NCBI RefSeq assembly: GCF_900091725.1
Contig: NZ_FMBW01000066.1
Location: 1 to 64,000, forward strand
Reading direction: 5' to 3'
DNA length: 64,000 nt
Origin: Streptomyces sp. DvalAA-43
Lineage (GTDB): Bacteria; Actinomycetota; Actinomycetes; Streptomycetales; Streptomycetaceae
Shown piece by piece: positions 43,161 to 52,094 of the stretch (positions are counted from its first letter, which is position 1; the number at the start of each line of letters is the position of its first letter). The notes below the pieces were generated by a model, which saw only the letters and a list, made by a program, of their open reading frames with translations, had not been told where the DNA came from and did not search any database. The position numbers and the translations under genes are program-made.

Positions 43161-43224
43161 GCGGCCGGGCAGCTCCAGCCCGAACCCGACAGCTCACCTC
43201 GCAGGCGACGGAGAGGAATCCACC

Positions 43225-43713
43225 ATGCCCGCAACAACGGGTACGTACCGTCGTCGCACGTCCTCCTCGCTGACCCGGCGCCTCGTCGCCGTGGGCACGG
43301 GGGCGGCCGCCCTCATGCTTCCGCTGATCGGGGCCCACGCGGCCTCGGCGGCGTCGACGCAGACCGTCGCCGCCGCACCGTCCGCCGCGTACACGAACGA
43401 TCTGGACGGCTGGATCAAGAAGTCGCTGGCCGTCATGGCCGAGCACGGCATCCCCGGGAGCTACGACGGCATCCACCGGAACGTCATGCGCGAGTCCTCC
43501 GGCAACCCCCTCGCCATCAACAACTGGGACTCCAACGCCGCCGCCGGCACGCCGTCCAAGGGTCTCCTCCAGATCATCGACCCCACCTTCCGGGCCTACC
43601 ACGTGCCCGGTACGGCGATGGACAGCTACGACCCCGTCGCCAACATCACGGCAGCCTGCAACTACGCGGCCGACAAGTACGGCTCCATCGACAACGTCAA
43701 CTCCGCCTACTGA
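43225..43713 (+). CDS. Secreted SLT-domain lytic transglycosylase-type protein
   Basis: A 162-residue protein with a signal peptide (cleavage near AHAASAAS) and a single lysozyme-like SLT domain. The catalytic Glu is expected in VMRESSGNPLAINNWDSNA near residue 91, followed by SKGLLQIIDPTF and a typical C-terminus DKYGSIDNVNSAY. It should cleave peptidoglycan glycan strands, for example during germination or growth. ATG 43225 follows GAGAGGAA. Expression is probably controlled by the c-di-AMP riboswitch upstream. Confidence 0.9.
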   Translation: MPATTGTYRRRTSSSLTRRLVAVGTGAAALMLPLIGAHAASAASTQTVAAAPSAAYTNDLDGWIKKSLAVMAEHGIPGSYDGIHRNVMRESSGNPLAINNWDSNAAAGTPSKGLLQIIDPTFRAYHVPGTAMDSYDPVANITAACNYAADKYGSIDNVNSAY

Positions 43714-43758
43714 CGCCGACTCCGCCCACTGACGTACGGAACGGTCTTCGGGCCGTCG

Positions 43759-43787
43759 GCCCCCGCGGTCAGCCCAGTCGCGGGGGC
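43759..43787. terminator. Hairpin overlapping the end of the FAD monooxygenase gene
   Basis: A 9-bp stem, GCCCCCGCG with its complement at 43779-43787, and an 11-base loop lie between convergent genes and include the stop codon of the monooxygenase. It probably ends the transglycosylase transcript. Confidence 0.5.
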
Positions 43788-44926
43788 GTCCAGTCGGCGT
43801 GGCGCAGGATCGTGCGGACGGTGACGCGGGACGGTGCGAGTCGCAGCGCTGCGTCGCGCAGCGCGACGGCCGCCGGACGGGACAGCCGCTGTCCCATCCG
43901 GCCGGCCTGGCGGGCGGCCCGGGCGACCGACTGGCTGCGGGGGCGGCGCTCGGCGTCGTAGCGGCCGAGCGCCGCCTCGACCGTGGGCCCGGTGGAGAGT
44001 GCGGCGGCCAGTGTCACCGCGTCCTCCAGTGCCTGGCAGGCCCCCTGGCCGAGGTTCGGGGTCATGGCATGGGCGGCGTCGCCGAGCAGGGCGACCCGGC
44101 CCACCGCGTAGGAGGGCAGCGGGACGAGCAGCTCGTTGACGTCGTGGTGCAGGACGGCGTCGGGCCGGGTCGCCGCCAGCAGTGCGGGAATGGGGTCGTG
44201 CCAGCCGCCGAACCGGCGGTGGAGCTCGGCGAGCGGATCCGGATGGCGCACACCGGCAGGCGCGTTGAGCACCGCGTGCCACTCGGCCCTGCCGTCCGCG
44301 AAGGCGATATGGCCGAACTCGGCCCCCGGGCCCCAGGTCAGCTCGAAGTCGGAACCCGGATCGACCGGGGAATCGGTGATGCCGCGCAGCACGGTCGAGC
44401 CGCTGTAGGCCGGACCAGGATGGTCCGGGAAGAGCTGGGAGCGCAGTCGGCTGCCGATCCCGTCGGCGGCCACGACCAGATCCGCGTCGAGCCTGGCGTC
44501 ACCGGCGGTGACGCGTACCCGCGAGGCATCGGAACGGTCGACGGATGTCACCTCGGCCCCGACGGCCAGGGACTCGGCAGGCAGCGCCTCGCGCAGCAGC
44601 CGGTGCAGTGCGGCCCGGGGGATGCCCATGATCGGGGTTCCCAGCTCGCGCTCCAGCGCGGCTCCGTCCATGCGCGCCAGCAGGCGGCCGTCCGGGGTGC
44701 GGGTGCCGCCGGTGTACTGGGGCCGGGCGGCCGCGCGCACCGCCGCGCCGACGCCGAGGGCGTCCAGCGCGCGCAGGCCGTTCGCATGCAGGGAGATGCC
44801 CGCACCCGCGTCGTCGAGGGTGCGGGCGCGCTCGACGACCGTCACCTCCCAGCCGACGAGCCGGAGTCCGATCGCGGCGGTCAGCCCGCCGATGCCTCCG
44901 CCGACCACCACCGCGCTGCCGCCCAT
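43769..44926 (-). CDS. FAD-dependent aromatic monooxygenase (PHBH type)
   Basis: A 385-residue class A flavoprotein monooxygenase that should hydroxylate an aromatic or similar substrate with NAD(P)H and oxygen. The N-terminal dinucleotide fold reads VVVGGGIGGLTAA, and the second FAD motif is GDAAHAMTPNLGQGACQALED near residue 290. ATG 44926 is used. It is transcribed away from a TetR regulator, with two matching operators between them, so it is probably induced by its substrate or a related toxic compound. It could also modify an antibiotic, as Tet(X)-like relatives do. Confidence 0.88.
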   Translation of the reverse strand: MGGSAVVVGGGIGGLTAAIGLRLVGWEVTVVERARTLDDAGAGISLHANGLRALDALGVGAAVRAAARPQYTGGTRTPDGRLLARMDGAALERELGTPIMGIPRAALHRLLREALPAESLAVGAEVTSVDRSDASRVRVTAGDARLDADLVVAADGIGSRLRSQLFPDHPGPAYSGSTVLRGITDSPVDPGSDFELTWGPGAEFGHIAFADGRAEWHAVLNAPAGVRHPDPLAELHRRFGGWHDPIPALLAATRPDAVLHHDVNELLVPLPSYAVGRVALLGDAAHAMTPNLGQGACQALEDAVTLAAALSTGPTVEAALGRYDAERRPRSQSVARAARQAGRMGQRLSRPAAVALRDAALRLAPSRVTVRTILRHADWTPPRLG

Positions 44927-44955
44927 GCCGGGTCCCCACTCCTGCCCTGTCTCGA

Positions 44956-45005
44956 CCTTCTACAGCTGTAGAAGGAGCGTACTACGCCCCCTCTACAGGT
45001 GTAGA
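44956..45005. promoter_or_regulatory. Twin TetR operators in the monooxygenase/regulator gap
   Basis: A perfect 20-bp palindrome, CCTTCTACAGCTGTAGAAGG, lies at 44956-44975. A second copy, TCTACAGGTGTAGA, lies at 44992-45005. The shared core is TCTACA-N2-TGTAGA and the centres are 33 bp apart, about three helical turns. The second copy ends nine bases before the TetR start, so both genes are probably repressed together. Confidence 0.75.
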
Positions 45006-45013
45006 AAGGGGTG

Positions 45014-45577
45014 ATGACCACAGATCGACGCAGCGTCCTCGCCGACGCCGCCATCGGCGTGCTGGCCGAGGCGGGGATGCGCGGCCTGACCCACCGCGCC
45101 GTGGACCGGGCGGCGGACATGCCACCGGGCACCACCTCGGCGTACTTCCGCACCCGTCAGGCCCTGCTCACCGGGCTCGTCCGGCGGCTCGTCGCGCTCG
45201 ACCAGGCGGAGTTGCAGGCCGCCGGCGAGCAGGCGGCGACGGTGCGCGACGCGGACGAACTGACGGACGGCCTCGTCGGCTTCGTCGGGCGGCGGCTGAA
45301 CGGCGAAGGGCGCCGGAGGTCGCTCGCCCGCTATGCCTGCGCCGTCGAGAGCGTGCGCCACCCGGAGCTGCGCGAGATTCTCGTGCCGCGCGAGAACGCG
45401 GCCCGCGAGGCCGCACGGGCGTTCCTGGACGCACAGGGGGTGGCCGACGCCGAGGGCCGGACGCTGACGTTGCTGGCCTGCGTGGACGGGCTGGTCTTCG
45501 ACCGACTGGTGGGCGGCGGGGAGGTCCCGCGGGACGAGATCGCGGGACTGGTCGCCGCGGCGCTCCGCGACGCGTGA
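45014..45577 (+). CDS. TetR-family transcriptional regulator
   Basis: A 187-residue repressor-type protein. The N-terminal helix-turn-helix reads RSVLADAAIGVLAEAGMRG followed by LTHRAVDRAADMPPGTTSAYF, as expected. The C-terminal two thirds form the ligand-binding helical domain. The start is ATG 45014 or GTG 45011; the operator runs to within nine bases of it. It most likely represses itself and the divergent FAD monooxygenase and is released by a small hydrophobic ligand. Confidence 0.88.
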   Translation: MTTDRRSVLADAAIGVLAEAGMRGLTHRAVDRAADMPPGTTSAYFRTRQALLTGLVRRLVALDQAELQAAGEQAATVRDADELTDGLVGFVGRRLNGEGRRRSLARYACAVESVRHPELREILVPRENAAREAARAFLDAQGVADAEGRTLTLLACVDGLVFDRLVGGGEVPRDEIAGLVAAALRDA

Positions 45578-45649
45578 CGCTCAACGCCCGAACCCCCGCG
45601 CCCGATTGCCGCCCCCGGCGGTCGGCGCCCGGTCGTCAACGCCCGGCCG

Positions 45650-45967
45650 TCACTCCGAGGCGGGCTCCGCCGCCTTCTCCGGGCGGGTACGGGGAAGTAC
45701 GGGAACGGTGGCCGCCTGTCCGGCCCGTACCGCCTGTACCGCCGCGTCGTGCAGGCGGCGGCTGTCCTCCTCCGAACGGCACGGCACAGGACTGCCCGAC
45801 ATGGTGAACCAGTCGATCGCACCCGTGTACTGCACAGTGACCTGGGCCGTGTCCTCCGCCCAGGTCGTGTGGATGGTCAGGTCCCCGGACAGGACACCGA
45901 CCTCCTCCGTGAGCACACCGCCGTGCCCGGAGAACACACCGCAAGTCGTCCATGACGCCCAAGCCAT
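45650..45967 (-). CDS. Small hypothetical protein (105 aa)
   Basis: A 105-residue protein I do not recognise by function. ATG 45967 has GGAG just upstream. It contains a beta-rich central part (LTIHTTWAEDTAQVTVQYTG) and an amphipathic C-terminal helix (SRRLHDAAVQAVRAGQ). Third-position GC is normal for a real gene here. No signal peptide or membrane segment is seen. It is convergent with the TetR gene. Confidence 0.6.
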   Translation of the reverse strand: MAWASWTTCGVFSGHGGVLTEEVGVLSGDLTIHTTWAEDTAQVTVQYTGAIDWFTMSGSPVPCRSEEDSRRLHDAAVQAVRAGQAATVPVLPRTRPEKAAEPASE

Positions 45968-46339
45968 GACTCCAGGCTGGCACCAACACCGTGGATGCGC
46001 GACCCGCGGGCTCCGCGCACCGGCCGCACCCTCGGGCACCCCACCCGGCCGGGACGCCGCCCGCGCCCTTCCGGATGCTGGAAATGGGGGAAACTTTCCC
46101 TCGGCCAGGGCTGCGGTTCCCGTACCCGCCGATCCCCCGCAGTGCGAGGCGGTGTTAGCGCGCAATCGTCGAATCAGCCCTTCGGAACAACGAATTCCGT
46201 AGGTGAACACCTCTTGACCTGCGGAACACGTCAGGATTGCATGTCGCGCTGGGAGCGACGAAACCACTCACCACGTCCTCGTCTGGAGGCGATACCGCTC
46301 CCGTGCTCGGACACCGCACCTGTTGATCGGAACCGCACG
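45968..46339. other. 372-bp gap upstream of the APC permease
   Basis: No gene is seen. Two exact inverted repeats stand out: GGGAAA-C-TTTCCC at 46088-46100 and AGGTG-AA-CACCT at 46201-46212, the latter directly followed by TTGACC. They may be operator sites for the permease; no regulator gene is adjacent. Confidence 0.4.
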
Positions 46340-47737
46340 ATGACCGAAACGCTCAGCGCTCCCCAGGCGCTCGCCCCAGCGACCGGCCCCACCCCACAGA
46401 AGCTCAAGCGTTCCATCGGCGTCGTGGGCGGAACACTGCTCACGCTCTCCTGCGTGACGCCCGCCTCCACCCTCTTCGTGGTCGTACCGGACCTGTTCTC
46501 CAGCCTCGGCACGTACACCGCCCTCACCATCGCCATCGGCTCGCTGCTCTGCATCGCGGTCGCGTTCTGCTACTCGGAGCTGGGCACGCTCATCCCGAGC
46601 GCGGGCGGCGAGTACGCCATGGTGTCGACCATGGCGGGGCGGCTCGCCGGATGGCTCGTCTTTGTGCTCTCGCTGCTGGTGGTGATGATCGTGCCTCCGG
46701 TCATCGCCATGGGCACCGCCGACTACCTCGAACCGCTCGTGCACATCCCGGCTCCCGTCGCGGGCGCCGGCGTCATGGTGCTCGCCACCCTCGCCGGGCT
46801 TCTGGACCTGCGCGCCAACGCGTGGATCACCGGAATCTTCCTGGTCCTCGAAGTGATCGCGGCGGGCGTCGTCGCCGTTCTCGGCTTCGCCCACTCCGAG
46901 CGCGGCGCATCGGCGCTGGTGCACGGATCGGTCGCCTCGTCGGGCGGCACCAGTTCGACCGTCACCGCGATGATGGTGGTCTCCGGTCTCGCGATCGCCC
47001 TCTTCATCACCCAGGGCTTCTCCACGGCCGTCTACCTCTCGGAGGAACTGGAGAACCCGCGGCGCAACGTGGCCCGTACCGTGCTCGCCACCCTCGCCAT
47101 CTCCACGGCGGTCATCCTCGTCCCGGTCATCGCCATCACCCTGGGCGCACCGGACCTGGATGCCCTGACCTCGGGAGACCTGAACACCATGGTCGCCGCC
47201 TGGTCCAACTCGGCCGTCGGCACCTTCGTCAGCCTCTGCGTCGCCCTGGCGATCATCAACGCGGGCATCGTGATGGTCATCCAGAACTCGCGGGTGCTCT
47301 TCGCCTCCGCCCGTGACAAGGCCTGGCCCGCGCCGGTCAACGACGCCCTCTCCCGCCTGGGCCGGTTCGGGTCCCCGTGGGTCGCGACCCTGCTCGTCGG
47401 CGTCCCCGGCGCGGCGCTCTGCTTCGTCAACCTCGATACCCTGTACGGCGTCACCGGCGTGTCCGTCACCGCCATGTACCTGCTGGTCGCCGTCGCGGCC
47501 CTGCTCTGCCGCCGCGGCGCGCACCGCGAGGCCCCGGCCTGGCGCATGCCGCTCTGGCCCGCGATCCCCGTGCTGCTGATCGCCGTACTGGCGTACATCC
47601 TCACCCAGCAGGAGACCGAGTACCTGCTGTGGACCGGCGGGATCACCGCGGTCGCCACGCTCTACTGGGCGCTCTACCTGCGGCCCCGCCGGGAGACCCG
47701 CTGGCTGGTCAGCATCCCGGAGGACGTACAGCCCTGA
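46340..47737 (+). CDS. APC-family amino acid/polyamine permease
   Basis: A 465-residue membrane transporter with about 12 transmembrane segments. The N-terminal segment reads VVGGTLLTLSCVTPASTLFVV, comparable to the unwound TM1 of APC transporters. An EL-type stretch, FCYSELGTLIPSAGGEYAMVS, follows near residue 75. It would take up or exchange an amino acid or amine using an ion gradient. ATG 46340 is used; no strong ribosome site is evident. A strong terminator follows, so it is a single-gene unit. Confidence 0.88.
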   Translation: MTETLSAPQALAPATGPTPQKLKRSIGVVGGTLLTLSCVTPASTLFVVVPDLFSSLGTYTALTIAIGSLLCIAVAFCYSELGTLIPSAGGEYAMVSTMAGRLAGWLVFVLSLLVVMIVPPVIAMGTADYLEPLVHIPAPVAGAGVMVLATLAGLLDLRANAWITGIFLVLEVIAAGVVAVLGFAHSERGASALVHGSVASSGGTSSTVTAMMVVSGLAIALFITQGFSTAVYLSEELENPRRNVARTVLATLAISTAVILVPVIAITLGAPDLDALTSGDLNTMVAAWSNSAVGTFVSLCVALAIINAGIVMVIQNSRVLFASARDKAWPAPVNDALSRLGRFGSPWVATLLVGVPGAALCFVNLDTLYGVTGVSVTAMYLLVAVAALLCRRGAHREAPAWRMPLWPAIPVLLIAVLAYILTQQETEYLLWTGGITAVATLYWALYLRPRRETRWLVSIPEDVQP

Positions 47738-47763
47738 CCCCGGACGCGTTCCGCACGGTGTCC

Positions 47764-47796
47764 GGCCCGTCGGTGGAGAGCGTCCACCGACGGGCC
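47764..47796 (+). terminator. Strong hairpin terminator after the APC permease
   Basis: A perfect 14-bp stem (GGCCCGTCGGTGGA with its complement) closes a 5-base loop 27 bases after the stop codon. Confidence 0.8.
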
Positions 47797-47959
47797 GTGC
47801 CCGTTCCGTCCGCCGTGCGCCCCACCGGCCACCCGGGCCCCTTCCCGGACCCGATCGCCTGACCGGGCGCCGTGTCGGGCCCGGCGGCAGGCGGACACCG
47901 CCCTGATTCCCGCACAGTGGGACAAGGGCGTCGTCGGAGCACGGGGAGTCGTGGCAGGG

Positions 47960-49039
47960 ATGAGTGTCGAGCGGGTCGGAGTCGTCGTTCACCAGGGCCG
48001 TCCCGAGGCCGTCGTCGCAGCGGGCGTCGTACGCGACTGGTGCGCCCGCGAAGCGATCCCGTGCACCGACATCGACGTGTGGCGCGGCGACGCACGCAGG
48101 CGCGGCGGGCGCGAGGAGGCCGATGTCGCGGGCAACCCCGATCTCATCGTGACGCTCGGCGGCGACGGGACCTTCCTGCGCGGCGCCAGGATCGCCGCCA
48201 AGAACGACGGCGCCGTCCTCGGGATCGACCTGGGCCGCGTCGGCTTCCTCACCGAGGTACCGGTCGAGGACGTGGTCCGGGCCCTCGACGCCGTCCACCG
48301 CGGGCGGGCGGAGGTCGAGGAGCGCATGACCCTGACCATGCGGGCCTCCCGCGTCCTCGAAGTGCCCCCGGACATCGACGCCCTGATGGGCTACGGGCGG
48401 CGCCCGATGCTGCCGCCTCCCCAGGTCGCCCCGGACGAGGAGGCCGCGGCGGAGGGCTGGGGCGTGGCGCTGGACGTCACCGCGCTCAACGACGTCGTCG
48501 TGGAGAAGCTCGCCCGCGACCGGCAGGTGAGCCTCGGCGTCTACATCGGCGGCCGCCTCCTCGCCTCGTACTCGGCCGACGCGGTCATCATGGCCACACC
48601 CACCGGCTCGACCGCCTACAGCTTCGCCGCCGGCGGCCCGGTGGTCTCCCCGCGCATGGACGCCGTCATCTTCACGCCCGTGGCGGCGCACATGACCTTC
48701 GACCGCACCGTGGTCGCCGCGGCCGACGAACCGATCGCCGTGCGGGTCCTGCCGCACTCGGGACAGGGCGCGGTGACCATCGACGGTCAGCTGCGCGGCG
48801 TCCTGGACGCCGGGGACTGGCTCGGGGTGTACGCGGCACCGCGCCGTCTGCGCATCATCAGGCTCGGCCCGAACGACTTCTACGAGCGGCTGCGCACCCG
48901 CCTGCGCCTCACGGACGCCCCGGCCACGGCGGCCGACGGCGCGGCGGCACCGCTCTTCCGCCCCGGCGGACCGGTCCCGCACGACCTGGCCCATCTCCAT
49001 CTCTCCCCGGACGACAGGGACGGGACAGCCGGTGGCTGA
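47960..49039 (+). CDS. NAD kinase
   Basis: A 359-residue NAD(+) kinase that phosphorylates NAD to NADP. The GGDG motif is LGGDGTFLRGA near residue 72. The NE/D motif appears as ALNDVVVEKLARD, and the third conserved region is TPTGSTAYSFAAGGPVVSP. It is longer than typical PpnK because of an acidic insertion (PDEEAAAEGWG) and a C-terminal tail. GTG 47951 is an alternative start. Streptomycetes usually carry more than one NAD kinase; this one is away from the recN/tlyA cluster typical of the main copy, so it is probably a paralog. Confidence 0.92.
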   Translation: MSVERVGVVVHQGRPEAVVAAGVVRDWCAREAIPCTDIDVWRGDARRRGGREEADVAGNPDLIVTLGGDGTFLRGARIAAKNDGAVLGIDLGRVGFLTEVPVEDVVRALDAVHRGRAEVEERMTLTMRASRVLEVPPDIDALMGYGRRPMLPPPQVAPDEEAAAEGWGVALDVTALNDVVVEKLARDRQVSLGVYIGGRLLASYSADAVIMATPTGSTAYSFAAGGPVVSPRMDAVIFTPVAAHMTFDRTVVAAADEPIAVRVLPHSGQGAVTIDGQLRGVLDAGDWLGVYAAPRRLRIIRLGPNDFYERLRTRLRLTDAPATAADGAAAPLFRPGGPVPHDLAHLHLSPDDRDGTAGG

Positions 49040-49126
49040 CCGCTCCGGGACCGTGCTCGCCGCCCCCGCCTCCCGCCGGGTGACCGGGGCCGTACATCTC
49101 CGACGCCGTACGACAAAGGAGTTCCC

Positions 49127-49783
49127 ATGCCCAACAGCGCCGATCTCCCCACCCCCACCACCACCGTGACGGTCCCCGACACCGAACTGGCCTCGGCTGC
49201 CACCCAGTTGGTGCGCGACACGACCGACGACCTGATCTACCACCACTCCCGCCGCGTCTACTTCTTCGGCGGGCTCCAGGGACACCACCGCGGGCTGAGC
49301 TTCGACCCCGAACTGCTCTACGTCGCGGCCATGTTCCACGATCTCGGCCTCAACGAGGAATTCCGCGGCAGCGGGCGCCGGTTCGAGGTGGACAGCGCGG
49401 ACGAGGCGCGGCGATTCCTGCAGAGCCGCGGTGTGCCGGAGGACAGCATCCGGCGCGTCTGGACGGCCGTCGCGCTCCACACGACGCCGGGAATCCCGGC
49501 ACACATGGAACCCGAGGTCGCCCTGGTGACAGCCGGTGTGGAGTACGACGTACTGGGCATCGGATACGACGACATCAGCGAGGCCGACCGCATGGCGATC
49601 GTCGCCCTCCACCCCCGCCCCGACTTCAAACGGCGCATCCTCAAGGCCTTCACCGAAGGCATCGCGCCCAAGCCGGAGACCACGTTCGGCAATGTGAAGG
49701 CCGACGTCCTGGAGCGCTACGCCCCCGGGTTCGAACGCGGCGACTTCGTGGACACCATCCTGGACTCCGCCTGGCCGGAGTGA
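49127..49783 (+). CDS. HD-domain phosphohydrolase (cyanamide-hydratase-like)
   Basis: A 218-residue metal-dependent HD-domain protein. The first His is in IYHHSRRVYFF, the HD pair in AAMFHDLGLNEEF near residue 71, and further ligands in VALHTTPGIPAHMEPE. This set resembles bacterial cyanamide hydratase-like HD proteins; substrate is unknown. ATG 49127 has AAAGGAG seven bases upstream. It follows the NAD kinase by 87 bases. Confidence 0.82.
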   Translation: MPNSADLPTPTTTVTVPDTELASAATQLVRDTTDDLIYHHSRRVYFFGGLQGHHRGLSFDPELLYVAAMFHDLGLNEEFRGSGRRFEVDSADEARRFLQSRGVPEDSIRRVWTAVALHTTPGIPAHMEPEVALVTAGVEYDVLGIGYDDISEADRMAIVALHPRPDFKRRILKAFTEGIAPKPETTFGNVKADVLERYAPGFERGDFVDTILDSAWPE

Positions 49784-49795
49784 CGAGCGAGGGAC

Positions 49796-49836
49796 GCCCC
49801 ACCCCGGCGGCGGAGTCGGCGACGGCACGGTGGGGC
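49796..49836 (+). terminator. Possible terminator after the HD-domain gene
   Basis: An 8-bp stem, GCCCCACC with GGTGGGGC, with a long 25-base loop, starts 12 bases after the stop. Its weakness makes this tentative. Confidence 0.35.
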
Positions 49837-49965
49837 CGGCCCGCCCCGTCGTTATAGTTGGCCGCTACAGGAAAGTGGCTGCGGGGGCGGGCCAGTGCGC
49901 CACGGGCCGGTCCCGTGCCGGGCACCCACTGCCCGCACCTCCGTCGCCCACGGAAAGGCCATGCG

Positions 49966-50838
49966 ATGCCGGCCGTCCTCGTCCTGCTGCTCTCCGGAAC
50001 CTGGCTGCTCTCCGGTGCCCTGGTCACCGGGACCGATCCGCTGATCGTCGCCGTGGGCCGCACCGCCGTGTGCTGCGCGGTGCTCACCGCCGTCGCCGCC
50101 TCCAGCGCGGACGGGCGGGCCGATCTGCGCCGGGCCGCCGCCCGACCGGGCACCGTATGGCTGCTGGGCCTGCTCGGATTCGCCGGGTACGCGGCGGGGA
50201 CCCTCCTCGCCATCCCACGCATCGGCACCTCGCTCACCAATCTCGTCGTCGCGCTGATGCCGTGCGCCTCGGTCGCGGTCGGCGCGATGTTCTTCGGCGA
50301 GCGGTCCGGGCCGCGCAAGGTGACGGGAGCGGTACTCGCCTGCGCGGCGGCCGTCGGATACGCGGCGCTCGGTGCGGACGCGGGTGACGCGGACGGAGTG
50401 GGGCTGCTGCTGGTGGCGGCGGCGACCGTGGCCTTCGCCGGATACGGGTTCCTGTACCGGCAGCGGCTGTCGGGGCTGCCGCCGCTCGCCGTGCTGCCGG
50501 TACTGCTCGCGGCCGCCACCTGTCTGCTGCTGCCGATGGCTCTGCCCGCACTGATCGCCCACCCGCCGACCCCTGCCGCGATCGGCGGCACAGTGGTGCT
50601 GGGCGCGGCCGTGTACGCGCCCGCCTACCTCGTGCAGCACCGGCTCATCCTGCTCCGCGGACCGGTCTTCACCGCCGCCGTGCAGCTGGCCGTTCCCTTC
50701 ACCGTGCGCGTGGGGGACTGGGCGCTGGGCACCGCACCCGCCCCCTCTCCCGCCGAGCTGCTGCTCCTCGCGGTGTGCTGCGGGGGCATCGGGCTCGTCA
50801 CCGTCCAGCCGCGGGCCCGGCTCGCCGCCGCCGAATGA
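49966..50838 (+). CDS. EamA/DMT-family transporter
   Basis: A 290-residue drug/metabolite transporter with about ten transmembrane helices in two EamA repeats. It starts at ATG 49966 with GGAAAGG seven bases upstream. The N-terminal repeat reads LVLLLSGTWLLSGALVTGTDPL; the second begins near residue 145. Members export amino acids, metabolites or drugs; the substrate cannot be told. It is convergent with the LacI gene 26 bases away. Confidence 0.85.
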   Translation: MPAVLVLLLSGTWLLSGALVTGTDPLIVAVGRTAVCCAVLTAVAASSADGRADLRRAAARPGTVWLLGLLGFAGYAAGTLLAIPRIGTSLTNLVVALMPCASVAVGAMFFGERSGPRKVTGAVLACAAAVGYAALGADAGDADGVGLLLVAAATVAFAGYGFLYRQRLSGLPPLAVLPVLLAAATCLLLPMALPALIAHPPTPAAIGGTVVLGAAVYAPAYLVQHRLILLRGPVFTAAVQLAVPFTVRVGDWALGTAPAPSPAELLLLAVCCGGIGLVTVQPRARLAAAE

Positions 50839-50864
50839 GCGCGGGCTCTCCGGACCCGGCCGCC

Positions 50865-51881
50865 TCAGGTGCCCGGTTGTGCCCCGGCCGTCGTCGTGCC
50901 GACCACCAGTGTGCACGGGTGGGCATGCATCCCGGGGGCGTCCAGTCCGTCGGCCACCTGGGCCGCTGCGGCGGCGCCCAGCGCGGCCAACCCCATGTCC
51001 ACGGTGGTGAGATGGCGGGTGTGCTGGCCGCTGATCACGTACTCCCAGTTGTCCACGCCGACCAGTGCGACATCGTCCGGGACCCGCCGTCCCGACTCCC
51101 GCAGAACTGACTCCACCCCCAGCGCGATCTGGTCGTTGCCGCAGAACACGGCATCGAAGCGGGTACCGGAGTCGATCAGGTGGCGGCAGGCGGTGGCGCC
51201 CCAGGCCCGGCTCCAGTCGCCCCGGAGCGTCTCCGTCGCGGGGGACAGCCCGGCCTCGGCGAGCGAAGCCGTCAGCCCCTGCTCACGTCCCGTCGCGGCG
51301 GTGTCCGCCGCCTCGCCGGTGATGTGCGCGATGTGCCGCCTGCCCAGCGACAGCAGATGCTCGCCCGCCAGCCGCCCCGCCATCCGGCTGTCGGGGACGT
51401 AACAGGAGTCGTCCGCCCGGTCGGTGATCCCGAACGCGTAGGCGACCGGGGCGGAGAACTCGGCCGTGACGGACCGTATGTGGGCCAGGAGACCGTCACC
51501 GATCACCAGGACGCCGTCGACCCGCCGGGCCAGGAGTCTGCGTACACCGTCGGCCATCGATTCCGGGTCGAAGCCCGTGTCGTAGAGCAGGCAGGCCTGT
51601 TCCCGGCTGCCGAGATGGGTGACCGCCCCGACCAGCACCGGCTCGGTGAAGGCCCCCCGGGCGTTCTGGGCGAGAATGCCGATCGTCCGGCTCCGGCCCA
51701 ACGCGAAGGACTGCGCCAGGGCATTGGGCCGGAAATCGAGTCTGCGCGCGGCCTCCGCGATGCGTGAGCGCGTCGCGGCCGAGACCCGGCCGCCGCCGTT
51801 CAATGCCCGTGACGCCGTGGAGAGCGACACCCCGGCGACCGCCGCGACATCGCCCAGTGTGACCCTGCCTCGTTCCGACAT
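50865..51881 (-). CDS. LacI-family transcriptional regulator
   Basis: A 338-residue regulator. The N-terminal helix-turn-helix reads VTLGDVAAVAGVSLSTASRAL, with the hinge helix region RPNALAQSFALGRSRTIGIL. A periplasmic-binding-type sugar domain follows. It is divergent from two secreted glycosyl hydrolases and has TTGCGCA-type palindromes in the gap, so it probably represses those genes until a sugar released by them appears. Confidence 0.92.
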   Translation of the reverse strand: MSERGRVTLGDVAAVAGVSLSTASRALNGGGRVSAATRSRIAEAARRLDFRPNALAQSFALGRSRTIGILAQNARGAFTEPVLVGAVTHLGSREQACLLYDTGFDPESMADGVRRLLARRVDGVLVIGDGLLAHIRSVTAEFSAPVAYAFGITDRADDSCYVPDSRMAGRLAGEHLLSLGRRHIAHITGEAADTAATGREQGLTASLAEAGLSPATETLRGDWSRAWGATACRHLIDSGTRFDAVFCGNDQIALGVESVLRESGRRVPDDVALVGVDNWEYVISGQHTRHLTTVDMGLAALGAAAAAQVADGLDAPGMHAHPCTLVVGTTTAGAQPGT

Positions 51882-51897
51882 GGCATCAGCCTAACCA

Positions 51898-52004
51898 TGA
51901 TGCGCAACTGCTTGTGCGAATCCGCCGGTTGCCGTGCGAACCCTTGACAGGGACGGTCCGTGGGACCAGTCTGTGCCGCGCTTGAGCAAGCGGTTGCGCA
52001 ACGG
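51898..52004. promoter_or_regulatory. LacI-type operators and promoter for the glycosyl hydrolase genes
   Basis: A perfect GTTGCGCAAC palindrome lies at 51993-52002, and a related site, ATGCGCAAC, at 51900-51908 beside the LacI start. Both have the central CG usual for LacI-family operators. Between them, TTGACA at 51944-51949 is followed after 17 bases by CAGTCT, a plausible promoter. The downstream operator would lie about 20 bases past the -10 box and block transcription. Confidence 0.55.
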
Positions 52005-52094
52005 CCCGGAGCCGCATCGGGCTCAGCCCGTACACGTTCTTCGCAGTGACCTCGCGCAGCACCTCCGCGCCCGATGATCAGGGAGTTTCACGCC

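Noticed and set aside
45577..45650. Direct repeats CAACGCCCG between the TetR and hypothetical genes
   Set aside because: Short low-complexity GC repeats of this type are expected by chance here and no spacer pattern suggests CRISPR or an attachment site.
46268..49828. 1186-codon minus-strand open frame spanning permease, NAD kinase and HD genes
   Set aside because: It runs opposite three recognised genes and two intergenic regions including a strong terminator, so it is not coding.
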